A DNA stretch of 64,000 nucleotides from Pyronema omphalodes. Its lineage: Eukaryota > Ascomycota > Pezizomycetes > Pezizales > Pyronemataceae. The notes under the pieces are model-generated. The model was not told the DNA's origin and did not search any database. It was given only the letters and a program-made list of their open reading frames with translations. Shown piece after piece: positions 48,736-60,700 of this stretch. Made by a program: the position numbers and the translations under genes. Position 1 is the stretch's first letter; each line of letters opens with the position of its first letter. The stretch is from positions 558,001 to 622,000 of the forward strand of contig JAJJXM010000007.1 in assembly GCA_024516155.1 (NCBI GenBank), written 5' to 3'.

Positions 48736-50584
48736 GGTTGGTGATGTGTGGAGAGCAGAGCTTGGAGGGGCGCGGTTGCTACCTCTGTACCCCACCAAAA
48801 ATTTAGTGTGGTGGATGCGCGCCCCACCATGAGAAAGAGCCGCATTGGTTGGTGCGCCTGAAGGATTCGGCGCCAGGGAAGTCTGGACGCGCCACGCACG
48901 TGATTTAGATACGATAAGGTGAAACAAGTGATAAAGTGATAAGATGATAAAGTGAAACAAAGGCGGAAAACACGTGGTTTGGGGGTAATTTCAGCAAAAC
49001 TGGATACAGTTTTACAAGAGTGAATTTAATTGTATTTGATTCTTGACAAATGAAGAAAATAATAACATTCAAGGTCAAATTAAGCTTAATGATAGTTTCA
49101 TGCAAATGTAGGTTTGTTACTCTAGCGACTTGTAATTCACTGCCTCAACACGCGTTTGGTGCATTAACGTCGACCTGACTCGGTTGATAGTTTTTAACCA
49201 GCCGATGACTGTGGCCACCGCGGTGGGGGGGATCCACATTGACAGGCTGATCATGTAGCTGTCAATTTTCGCTTCATAAAGCAGCAGCCGCAGCAGCAGC
49301 ATCAATCCTTTATTTATGAATAATTGCATACATACTAAGAATCAGCAACAGTCCTTCATATCTCTGAATGGGGATGAGGGATAACAACTTCTAATCAGCC
49401 GCGGCCTTTCGCAAATTTTTCAGGTACCGGATTCACCGGTGTGTCCGTCCATACGCACGGATGTAAAAAAAAAGTTGGCATCCTCGGTACTTGGTTCCTA
49501 GCGTAGAAAATGGCGACATGCAGAAGAAGAAGCTCGCGTCAAAAAAGAAGGGATGAAGAACGATGAGGCTGATGCGATAGAAGATCGAATTATATATATA
49601 TCGGATGAGATTAACAATGTAGTTTATATAGAGGAATATTCCATGATCGACAACGGAATTACTTTGCATCTTTGAATTTTTTTCGTTTTCGTTTTTGATA
49701 AGATAGCCAGCCTCCTGCCTGTCCTCGCGTGGGATTTCGTAATTTCAATTCAGCCGGTCAGCCTGCGACAAGCGGCCAGACACCGGCAAGGCAAATGGAT
49801 AAGGCCTCATAGAGCAGATTCAACCGTTGAGATGGGTGCGAGTGCAGATTTGCCATGTAAAAAATCATAACATCGGCATAAAATGTGTATATATGACAGG
49901 CAATCATAAGAAATACATCATTTCTATGCATAAAAGACGATGATGCAACAACACATCATCGCAACACAGCTTGCACACACGTATCAGACAAGGCGACAGA
50001 CAGAGAGCTCATCGACACGCATCAAACCTGACAGCTCCCCCACTTGCACACTAACAACAACAACCCTACACCTGCCTTGTGTTACGTGAGAACGAAAGAA
50101 ACACGAAGAGAGGAAATACTGGCTGGCCGTTAGAGTGCCCTTTCTGCTCATCTTCCCACATTCCTCGGTCCGCGAGACAACTTCTACTCCATCCTACTCC
50201 CTTCCTCGGCCCCTTAGACAGCAACTTCTACGAATCCTCCTGCCTCAACCCTCTCAGACAAGTCCCACAACATCCGCCCCACACCCATCCTCCCCCATAT
50301 CAGCCCGGATTATAGTTCAACTCTCGGTACCGTCAACCACACTAGACTTTCACCAACTGAACACTTCGTTACGTCCCCTGCATTCGCGCAAAACCACTCT
50401 TTCTAGAGTCTAGTCTGGCAATCCGCAACCGTAACCCAGTTCCGTCGCTCTTCAATTCGTCAACTTGCCATTCTCGTCTGGTTGTCGTCGCACCCCTTCC
50501 TCTTTCTTCACATCGCTTGCTCGCTCGCTCGCTTGCTCATCAACCAACGACAACCCGCTACTTTCTTTCCCACCCCCCCGTCGA
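48736..50584. other. Divergent intergenic region of ELP1 and BEM46
   Basis: 1.85 kb containing both promoters and probably a long pyrimidine-rich BEM46 leader (50100-50580). No additional gene is supported. Confidence 0.45.
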
Positions 50585-52075
50585 ATGTCGTCAACATACA
50601 CAACATTCTGGTCATTATTAAGCACCTTCTACACACTCGCTAAAGGAACAATCGTGGCTTCTACGGGGATATCCATTTTGCTTTCTGGCTTGCTATACTT
50701 TAAGCAGACGTATGTTTCCCTTCTCTCCCGCGACGCCCGCGATGGGTGATACTCGAACCAGCAACCCGCCAGTAACCGAAGAATTGTAACGGCTGACATG
50801 TATCAGGTCTCTCATCTATCCGCGAGACATCCCAGCCGGCGCAAGAACTGAAGTACCAACTCCAGATGAGTTCGACATTAAGGATTGGGAGCGGGTGAAG
50901 CTTTTCACTAAGGATGGCGAGACTCTGAATTCCTACTTTCTGAAAGCAAGGAAGAAGAGTGGTGTAACCGTATGCAATGCTACCGTTTATAAAAGTCTAA
51001 TGTCATTGCTAAAAAGTATCAGGTCCTCTTCATGCACGGAAATGCGGGAAATATCGGCCATAGATTACCCCTTGCGCAGGTCTTTTCAGATCAGATGGGT
51101 TGTAATGTTTTCATGCTTGGATACCGGGGGTGAGTTTCTTTCATATTTCGCGTAGCTTGAGCTCGTCGCGCAACGCGCCGTAGCGAAGCGCAAAGCGCAA
51201 GGCACAAGGCACAGTCCAGGCGCAGTCCAGGCGCAACGTTACCTCGAAGCGAAGCGCATCGCATCTCAACTGCCTCACATCACAACCTTGCAGCCGCGCG
51301 CGCATCTGGAAAATTCCCCGCTGACATCCCATCCCATCTCTCAGGTACGGACTTTCCACCGGTCGCCCCTCCGAAAAGGGTCTCAACATCGATGCACAAA
51401 CCGCGCTCAACTTTCTTCTCGAACACGCCGATAGCAAAGATGGAAAAATCTTCGTCTATGGACAATCTCTAGGCGGTGCTCTCGCTATCCAACTCGTCGC
51501 CAAAAATCAGGGAAAGGTTCATGGTTTGATATTGGAGAATACTTTTAGAAGTATGAGGACTTTGATTCCGTCCGCTTTTCCTCCTGCAAAGTATCTCGCC
51601 AGATTGTGTCATCAGATCTGGCCATCAGAGACTACTATTCCCACTATTGAGCAAGTACCAGTACTGTTCCTAAGTGGTAGCAAGGATGAGTTGGTTCCGT
51701 AAGTCCCCCATCCAAGAGATAGCCAGAGACGCTGGTGGTATGCGCTTATTGAGCGCTGCGAAGCTACATTTTTGTTTACCTTAACCCCACTAACATTCCC
51801 CTTCTCCTTCTAGACCCGAACACATGCAAACCCTCTACAACGTAACCGTCTCCCCAAAGATAATGCGAAAATTCCTCAACGGCGGACACAACGACACCTA
51901 CGCAGAAATCGGATACTTTGACGCAATGCTGGAATTCATTTCACAGATCAAGAATGGAAGACCAGTTGCAGAGTTGAGGAATGATGCCGTTAAACAGGAA
52001 AAGGTTCCAAGACAGAGTGGGAGTAGTGTTACGATGGGATCTGCTGGGTCTAGGAAAAGTGTTGTGACTCTTTAG
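50585..52075 (+). CDS. BEM46: BEM46/ABHD13-type alpha/beta hydrolase
   Basis: Exons 50585-50709, 50807-50969, 51023-51129, 51345-51698 and 51814-52075 give 336 residues. One N-terminal membrane segment (GTIVASTGISILLSGLLYF) precedes the hydrolase. LFMHGNAGNIGHRLPLA forms the oxyanion region, and GYRGYGLSTGRPSEKG is family-specific. The nucleophile is in VYGQSLGGALA (about Ser173), the acid in SGSKDELVPPEH and the histidine in GGHNDTY. BEM46 proteins sit at the ER/plasma membrane, and in Neurospora the family is linked to hyphal and ascospore polarity; the substrate is unknown. The exon 2 donor GTATGC was chosen because it gives SGVTVLFMHGN. Confidence 0.93.
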
Positions 52076-53168
52076 AGTTGCGACGATTTGGTTTTTGTCG
52101 TGGAGAGATGAGAAGAATAGCAGAGGAAACGCTTTCCTTCGTAAAGGCTTATATGCGGAATCTGGTTTCTTTTTCTTTTTCTTTTTACCTTTTTTGTTTC
52201 CTCTTTTTTTCTCCTCTTTTTGTTTCCTCTTTTTTCTCTTTTTTCATACTCTTATTCTACTCTACTTATCAGGAGTTTGGGGGAAATATTTCTTTTTTTC
52301 TTATTATTTTTTTTTGTTTTCTTTTTTTCTCAAGTTCTAAAGAGAATTTGATGGGTTGATGCGTTGATGGGTTAGTTGTAAAATGATGGAGACGTATAAG
52401 CAAAATTTTTATGAGGAGGCGATGTGGCGATGTGGTAAGCAGGGAAAGAGGGGATTATATTAGGTACACTTATGAACGAACTAAAGAATAAGATAAGAAT
52501 AAATTAATGTTTTATGGTTATTTTGGTTGGTTTGACTCGTTTGAAATATATTTTGGCATATGTATATGTATGCATGTATGCATGCATGTATGTATGTATG
52601 AAGGATTTGGGTTTTTGTTTTTGTTTATTTTGTATATACTATTTATTTTTATGATAGATCTAGCTATTGCCAGCTATATCAAGCATATATAACTATTGAT
52701 ATATCTTTACGATATCTTGATATACTTGAAAACGAAATGCTTGTACTTGTACTTGAAAAGCTAGCAATCAGAATACTTTATATATATAACCGAATCCAGT
52801 AAAACCTGCTAAAGTAATCCACGCAAATCAATTAATTACTCTAAGGTATATTCTTGACCTTGAGTTTCGCCTTGACCTTGAGTATTTAAGAAAAACTGAC
52901 TTTTCTACTATATATAATGCTTCCTCTCACTGTATCGTCACCATTATCTACAATAGAACCGTCTGCCTCTCCCTGACCTTTCTCACATTTGTGTCTTTGT
53001 CGAATTGAGGCGTGGCTTTGAACTTTCGGCTGGATTATCGGGCATCGCCGCATCGAAGATTTTATGATTTATGCTGGATTTATGCTGGATTATAAGATGG
53101 TAATATATAGGACTGTTCTCCATGAGCAGCTATTATGGGGATGTTGAAGTTGAATACAGTCTGAATCC
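52076..53168. other. BEM46 3' flank and gene-free DNA
   Basis: T-rich (CTTTTT) sequence follows the BEM46 stop for about 250 nt. No gene is seen. Confidence 0.45.
52561..52600. repeat. (TATG/CATG)n tetranucleotide microsatellite
   Basis: Alternating TATG and CATG units over about 40 nt. Confidence 0.85.
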
Positions 53169-53320
53169 TATAGTTTGGTACGGTCCGTCCGGTCCCGTCC
53201 TGGCTGTGGACAAGACCGGATCACCTAGTGGCCGTCTGTCCAGAATTGCGGACAGGGACGGACGACCAGCTGTGTCGTCCCGTCCGGTCGGCCGTCCTGG
53301 ACTGACCATGCCGCACTCTG
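53169..53320. mobile_element. hAT-like MITE, 152 bp, with 8-bp target duplication CTGAATCC
   Basis: Perfect direct repeats CTGAATCC flank the element (53161-53168 and 53321-53328). The 22-bp ends, TATAGTTTGGTACGGTCC... and CAGAGTGCGGCATGGTCA... (reverse complement), agree at about 15 positions. Most differences are C/T transitions. The interior is GC-rich with direct and inverted copies of CCGTCC/GGACGG. An 8-bp duplication and ends near CAGRG fit the hAT superfamily. There is no transposase, so it is non-autonomous. Confidence 0.55.
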
Positions 53321-54388
53321 CTGAATCCTGAAGAAGAAAAAAAAAAACAGCTCATTTCAACCGCGTGAACCGGTTACCGGAGCAATGTTCACTGAAGTCT
53401 AGATTCCAACAACGGTTCATGCATAATGTATCAGCAGAAAATCAATACCATGAAGCAGTATCGCTAGATCCAAAAGCCCCCCATTCTCTGTTCTCAATAG
53501 CAACTGGCAATAACTTCAACCTATATACAAAAAGCTAAAATATAAACTCCCCAATTCCTCTACCCTTCTTGAATCTTTGCATTCTTAAACCCCCCCCATG
53601 TACAAGTATTCTTCCCAGCCCGGACTATAGAGCTAGAAAAAAATGAAAGGTTTCCCATCAATGGTTTCGGTCTTATAATCTATTTGCCTGTTATGCTACG
53701 GTGTTATAGTCTTATAGAATGGAGTTGGAGGTTGGGGGGTTTTTTCCATGTCAGATTTTTAGACAATTGCGGAAGTGATATTCCGGTTGGATAGTCTACC
53801 ATCCACATTAGGATATAAACAAGCCAGCTATAAAGGAAAGCCTCATTCTCTCTATATGAGGGTTCGGGGCTGTTTTTTTTTTTTCTTTTTTGTTTGTTTG
53901 CTGGTTTTGAAGAATGAATATTGATGGGCGAGTAATAGTGGGTGATGCTGCGATGTATAACAGCCGAGATATGGAATCAACTATCGAATAGATAGTTAAT
54001 TATATGTAATATATAATACCAGTTATTTATTCTTAGTATATTGAGGATATTGGTGTTTTAAGGCTGTTTTGCAGATAAAATAGTACGGGAAATGATTATG
54101 GGGTTTTAGTCACTAGTGACGTAAGCGGTTTGATTGGTTAATTAATTCTGAAATGTTCCCAACCGTAACGTTATGACGTGGTCTGTGTTAATATAAATTT
54201 TTAGGTCCCCGTCTGTAATCCCGGGGCCTACCGGGAAAAGCCCCAGAGCATTTATCGTTGTTTGGGGCCACAGCACCTGGTGTTCTCCATGCTGATTTTC
54301 TCTCGCGTCAATATAGTCTAGAGCCCCGTACGCTCAATTATTATTCAGCCTAGTTGTTCCCCTCATTCCTCTGCCCTTCTCTTCACAT
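53321..54388. other. Gene-free interval between MITE and LINE remnant
   Basis: AT-rich with T-tracts (53871-53885). A GC-rich patch near 54218-54290 has short CCCGGG/GGGGCC palindromic words. No coding region is seen. Confidence 0.4.
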
Positions 54389-55676
54389 CTAAATCCTTTT
54401 TTTTTTGTTTCTTGGGCCGTATACTACTGCAGGGCTACTTCTTCCCCTTCTCTCCTCCTCCGTCCCTCCGCCTGCTCGGGCCTTCTTTTTGAGCCTTCGC
54501 GCTGCCCTTCCTTGCCTCTCTCTTCGGGCTCTTGTCGTCGGTGTGATTAGTTGAAGGTGGTCGTTGCCTAAGACAATCTGGACATCAATTCCTCCACTTT
54601 TGACAACCTCTGCCCAGGTTTTCTTTGTGGGGCGTAGTCGTTGGTTTGGGTTGGTAGGTGCTCTTTCCCCTCCTACCGGTCCTTGTTATTGGGTTTTGTC
54701 GTTATTTGGAGCTGCCTTCTGGTTGCTTGTCTGTTCACTTCTCCTTTTCCTCCACATTGTCTTGCCTTCCACTGTCTTCCAACCTTTGCCATCGGCAGGG
54801 GCAGTGCTAGGGACGTCCGGTAGAGTTGTGACCTGAGGAAATACTTGAGGAAGAGAGTTGGGTAATGTTTCGGTTGGGGTTATGGCAGGTGAACATGGGG
54901 GATACTTGATCTTTAGAGCATCAAGTTTATTCTGGGCAGCGGGTGTTGTATGTATGGAATGCATCAGGCTATGCTCTGGTGATGCATTGCATCGTTGTTT
55001 GTGGGTTATTAGTCGTTGGGTTATGTCAGATGTTTGTTCGATGTCTTGATGGCCGAAGCATCGCTTTCTTTTAGTGTTCGGGTTGAGAACGGCATCCAAG
55101 ACATCTTGGATGTCATTGTGGACGATGGACAGTTGCATAATGCATTGTCATCTCCTCCATTGAGGCAGAGGGGGCCATGATCTCCGGGGAGGGAGGGGCT
55201 GACTTTGCTGTGTGCTCGTCAAATTTCTGTGTAAGGGCGTCCACAGCAACTTTGAGGGCTGCCGTTTCTGCTCTGGAGGCCTCATTCGCCTTGCGCAGTA
55301 TAGTGTTCTCAGCCAACACTGCCTCCATCTGCTTCAGGTTATCTTCTAACATATTGTCGAAGTGCTCGAGGTGTGAATTTGTGCATTCATCCATCCGGAT
55401 AATTGTATCACGGAGTTCTTTTGTTGTCTCCGAGGTACTATGGATATAACTCAACATTTCTTTTGTCGTTTCACCCCATAGGATAGCTATTTTGGTTACG
55501 GCCGCATTCGCTGTCCGAACAACCTGTGAGAGTGGGATCTCATCATCGTCATCTCCATTGTTGCTGCCATCGAGAGTAGAATTGTTCTCATCGAGAGGAA
55601 GGTCTCCAAGTGCGTGAAAGGCGTTGCCTGACTGTTTCAGTCGTGCGGCGTTATTCGAGTGGTGTTTCCGTGGCAT
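54389..55676 (-). pseudogene. Broken ORF1 (gag-like) of a Tad-type non-LTR retrotransposon
   Basis: Starts MPRKHHSNNAARLKQSGNAF at 55676, with a long coiled-coil (TTKELRDTIIRMDE to AVDALTQKFDEH). It then shifts frame near 55120-55138 and continues as QLSIVHNDIQDVLDAVLNP. It meets a TAA at 54686-54688, and the same frame resumes beyond it with KTWAEVVKSGGIDVQIVLGN and an Arg/Lys-rich tail until 54389. The GWKTVEGK and AEVVKSGGI-VQIVLGN segments resemble ORF1 of fungal Tad-clade LINEs. No reverse transcriptase follows. It is therefore a degenerate fragment with one frameshift and one stop. The family is assigned from memory of motifs, not from a search. Confidence 0.55.
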
Positions 55677-56070
55677 TTAGCTTGGTCAGGAAAGCCAAGA
55701 GGAATAGTAACTCTGGTTTCGCGATAGAAATCGACGAAATCTACGTAAATCTCTCTGGAACTTCACAGAGGTACGCAGCCGAGTGCTGAGAGTCCGAATC
55801 CAATGGAAAAATCGGTGATTTCGGTGCTCTTTCTGCAGAACGTAGGGTTGTCCAGTAATAAAGGTGGAGGATGGAGGATGGTGTCTCCTCCTTCTAGTAA
55901 CTCTATGAGAAGAGAAGAGAAGAGAGAAAGGGCAAAGGCAGGAGAAATACAAAAACAGACGCAAAGGGAAAAGAAAGGAGGAGAGGACAGAAAAGTGAGA
56001 TGGCAAAGAGGACTCATAATTTACTATCGAAAAGCGATACTGGGACAAAGAAGAAGCCAAGCGATAAGCC

Positions 56071-56173
56071 TAGGCATGCACACGAGATGAGAGGCTCGAG
56101 ACTGACGAGACTGGATTTTTACGATACGAGACGTCTCGAGACCAAGCGCAGTCTCGTCTCGTGTGCATCCCTA
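56071..56173. mobile_element. hAT-like MITE, 103 bp, with 8-bp target duplication
   Basis: Terminal inverted repeats TAGGCATGCACACGAGAT and TAGGGATGCACACGAGAC (reverse complement) match except for two positions. The flanks GATAAGCC (56063-56070) and AAAAAGCC (56174-56181) agree at six of eight bases. The homologous site in the other duplication arm (42131-42138, GGCTTGTC, the reverse complement of GACAAGCC) holds one copy and no element, which shows this is an insertion. An internal GTCTCGAGAC palindrome is present; there is no coding capacity. Confidence 0.75.
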
Positions 56174-56181
56174 AAAAAGCC

Positions 56182-57715
56182 CAAGATATGATGTACGCTC
56201 TGGGGCGACTCCCAGCGAGATCCTCCTGGGGTAAACGCCAGGACCTCCGAGAATGCATTGAAAACTGCAGCAAATATCGTAACCTTAATGTTGTGTACGT
56301 TTATATCAATGAAATCAAATCAAAGTAAACTTCTTCCAGAAGCCATAAAATCCCAAATCTCAGATTTTACATTTTTACATTTTAATCATACACCAATCAA
56401 GGCCTTTAAAGCCTACGCGGGAAAAGCAACAACGACCAAAATTCTGTCCTCGAGGCTGGAGCCTGTTAATGAGGCACCCTATCTCCTACACCCAATTTGT
56501 CCCCGCGCAAAAAAGAGGAAAACAACAATCTTAGGAAAAGTAAGGAAGAAAGTGAGCTAAATCTCTTAAAAGCGGACCGTGTACAAAGGTAGATAAATCA
56601 AAAAAAAAAAGAATACATCAACGCCGTCCCGGCTCGCCAACCCTAGCCATTCGTACCGCTTGCCAATCTCCATGGCCGCAAGATAATCCAAAATCGCTTT
56701 GGTAAGCCGATCATCCCTAAAAAGATCCACCACCTTTAAACTTCCCTATGCCAGTAGTGCCTTCCCTGTGACTCAAATCGCAGATCTGAAGACAAAAAGG
56801 CCAGCCGTGTTGAATCGAGTGAGATAGAATGTTGATGGAGGTGGAGAATGTATTTGTGACTGATGAAGACAAAAGACAAGGTGCAACGTAAGAAAGAACA
56901 ATATACATGAAATAGACGCTAGTATGGCCAAGCCTCTACCATCAGCCCATTAAGTGTCGCTTAAGACAGGGCTCGACGAGCAACTTTTAACAAACCGCAA
57001 TCATATATATCTACAACCGCAATGTGATTAATATACCTTGCCTTCTGTATATGCGTCAGTATCTGATGCAAAATATTCGCTTGAGAGGAGCGACTATTAT
57101 TGAGATAAAGAGTCGAGAAGCGAGGTATTGTTTTCGAATTTCCGCATATTCAAATTTCTGATTACTAATCACCAGAACACCAGGCCGAGTGACGGACAAT
57201 GTTTATGGTTTATTATTTACTGAAATGCCGGTGATGGATCATGTATGGCATCGGGTAAGATAAAGACGAGTATTATTGACTTATTTGATTGAGATTTATA
57301 TACCGTACGGGTATAGATACTGCGGAATTTCTCGTATCGTTATATTTCCTTGCAGCCACATCCATGACTTCCATAATGCATCACCAACTAATTAATTTAA
57401 GGCTTGTGACTCTCAAATTACTTGGACAAGCGAGTTGGGGAAACTGCGAATTAGGATATTTGAAAATGAGAAATAATTTATGTTTGTGTTTCCGAAATGC
57501 CCTCCATCTCGCCGCACGGAACATTATGCATGTAGTTACCAGGTTCATACTCGGATAAATAATCTGCATAAACCACGTTGACACATCAGAGAGAGGAAAT
57601 GCGGGGGTTTTGAGGTTGCACTCGCTCTTTTCAACCATACCATCGCCCCAATTTCTTCATTACCCGCGCACTACCAGCATTCCAGGTTTTCAGTCTACCA
57701 GACCGTCGACGGTTC
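56182..57715. promoter_or_regulatory. Upstream region of NLR copy B, partly shared with copy A
   Basis: About 550 nt before the start aligns with the copy A upstream sequence, including the stretch at 57220-57275. Further out, 56180-56360 and 56756-56800 also match. Conservation across both copies suggests that the promoter was duplicated with the gene. No particular motif can be named. Confidence 0.5.
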
Positions 57716-60700
57716 ATGGATCCATTAAGCATTGCTGCGGCCGCTGCCGGCTTCGCTACGCTTGCGGGCCAGATTCTTTCGATACTTAAAAACTATGTTG
57801 ATGGTGTTCAATCAGCCCCCGATGGTGTTCAAAGCCTTCTTCTGCAAGTCGAGGCATTTTGCCAGGTTATTACATCTTTTGACGGGTTCATACAGAGTGG
57901 TGATCTTAAGGGACGTATATTCGAGGACTCTTCTGTGCTTCGTAAAGCAATCGAGGCTTGTAGATGCCGGCTGGACGACCTTCAACGAAAACTAGCAGAG
58001 ATATCGGATGCCTGCTCGAGTACGAGGAAGTTGACGGGATTGGTCGCACGCATGAAGTGGCCACTCAAGAAGGATGAACTTGAAGAGACTATCGTTGGGC
58101 TACAGCGGTTTGCCAACATTTTTCAATACTGGATGACAGTGAAGAATTAGTATGACTACGCACTCTTTCTTCGCTGAAAGGATTTAATTGCTGATGCATA
58201 CCAGTGAGCTCATGTCAGGAACGTTCTCAACTGCACTGTCGAAACTCGACGAGAATCGGCAAGAAATGGAGAGAGCCGTAACTGTCATGCAGAGCCTGTC
58301 AATCACGGTGCCACCCGATTTGCAACAGCAAATTTCCGACATACCGAAGATCAAGACGCTGCTGTCCGAGCTGGAAAAGTTCAACATCAAAGAAGTCCGT
58401 AATATCTCACGTGGAATAAACGAGGTTCAAGAGAGATTACAAGGTGGCTCCACAGAAAGCAGTGCATGTACTCCTGACTAACGGGTAGCAGATGATGAAA
58501 TTCAGAAAATGATGCCATGGATATCAACGTTGCAACCCCACAAAAGACATCAAGATATCCAGCAAAAACGACTCAAAGGCACTGGCGAATGGTTTCTACT
58601 CCAACCGGAGTTCGAGAAATGGAGGGACAGCGAAGTTGTGGGAGATGGTGATACGAGTCGCGTTCTAGTGTGTTCTGGGATGCCTGGCGCAGGAAAGTCT
58701 GTTATGTGGTACGTTGTGAAGCTTAAGACCAACACTGGTGAAACATTGCTGATGTGATGTTTCATGATGTAGTTCCCACGTTTACGATCATCTGGACGAG
58801 GAATTCAAGTTCTCCTTGGAAGAAAGATCATGTGTGGTCTGTCTGTATTGCGATTACGAAGAAGAGGAGAACCAAACCTCGGTGAACATGATCGGTGTGC
58901 TCCTGAAGCAAGTCATAGCAACACTCAACGAATCCGGATCATTACCTAGCAACACCGTTTCCGCATTGAGACAGCATCTTAACAAACAGAAGCATTTGGA
59001 TCTACCAGAAGCCTGTCAATTGCTGGCGGAAACAGTCAAACAGCTTCAAAGGTTCTATGTGTGCATCGATGCCTTGGACGAGTGCAGCGTACATAACCGC
59101 AGACAGTTGGTCCAATCGCTGGAGACGGTCTCAAGGGTATGTAGCCTCAAAACTTCAATACGGATATTCTTCACGACAAGGCCGCACATCGGCTTCACGG
59201 ACATCCTGAAGCTCAATCCAAGACTCGGCCCTGTAGAAGACTTAGAGTTAAAGGCGCAGCCAGATGATATCAGAAAATACGTATCTCACATAATCGACAT
59301 GGATGACAATGGCGACTGTATGACCGATGAGCTCAGAAGAGAGATTGTGGATAGGATTGTTGAGAATTCCGATGGAATGTGAGTTATGTAGCCCTTCATC
59401 GACACAATGAAAAGTCGAAAAAAAGAAGCAATTCGATTCGTCTGGTATTATAGTAATAGAAAAGCCGCTAACACATCGAAACACGCAGGTTCCTATTGCC
59501 AGCTCTTCAGATCCAAACAGTATTAGAACAGACAACTATCAGGAAAAGGCGTGCAGCACTTGTTAACATGCCCACGAAACTCGAAACCGCTTTTGCAAGT
59601 ACAATTACCAGAATCAAGAACCTGAAATCCGAGAGATCATATTAAGCCCTTGAGGTTTTGAAGTGGATATTACTGGCCCAACGCCCATTAACCGTGGTCG
59701 AGTTACGCCATGCTCTATCGGTTACGATCGATCTAAGTAAAATGCAATCCGGAAACCTTCCACTTGCGTATAATCAAACACTGGACTGGGACAATTTTCC
59801 TTCTGAAAGATCACTGATAGATTGGTGTCTCAGTCTGGTGATAATAGATGAAGAGACGTCCACTCTGCGACTGGTACACAAATCTCTTCACGAATACTTG
59901 ACGTCATTATACGAGAAAGGCGAAATATTCCCCGATGGGCATAGCGAGATAGCCTATACGTGCTTACAGTACATGCTCTTTGAAGACGATCAATTCGAAA
60001 TGAATGCGACAACGCCAAGAGTGACAAAAAGTATCATAGATCGACGCCGGGCGAGGTTCTGTCTTCTCGATTATGCTACCAACAACTTTGGACGCCACTT
60101 ATGCGATAAGATTCCACTCACATCTAATATGGTCCGTGGATTATTCCCAGAGACTGTAAATTTGCGATGTATTTCCATGGGCCTTCGCTCAATGTTTCTA
60201 TATCCTTTTCACGAATTGCGGGAAAGAGAAGATTCCTGTACTGAACATGAATACATCCCTTCAAGTCAAATCCATCTTCGCTTACAGTTTTCCATCAGCT
60301 GCGGGTTGGAACAAGTCTTCCTCAATATCCTTGATGAATTACGCCAGAGCGTTGATTTGAATACCAAGTTAGGCAGCAGCACAATGTTGTTGCAGGCATC
60401 CCACACAGGGCAGGAGAGAATTGTGCGTATTCTATTGGAGAGAACCGTCGATACCACGCCTCAGGATATTTACGGCAGAAGTGTCTTGTCTTGTGCATCC
60501 GGACAGGGCCACGAGTCGGTTTTAAAGGTTCTCCTTCAGTCAGAAGGCATCAATATCAACTCCAAGGACTATCACGGCCGAACCGCACTGTCTAGGGCGT
60601 CTGAATACGGCCATGCGTCAGTTGTCGAGGTGCTCCTTCAGACTGAAGGTATCGATGTTAATTCGAAGGTCGATGACGGGCGAACCGCATTATTATTGGC

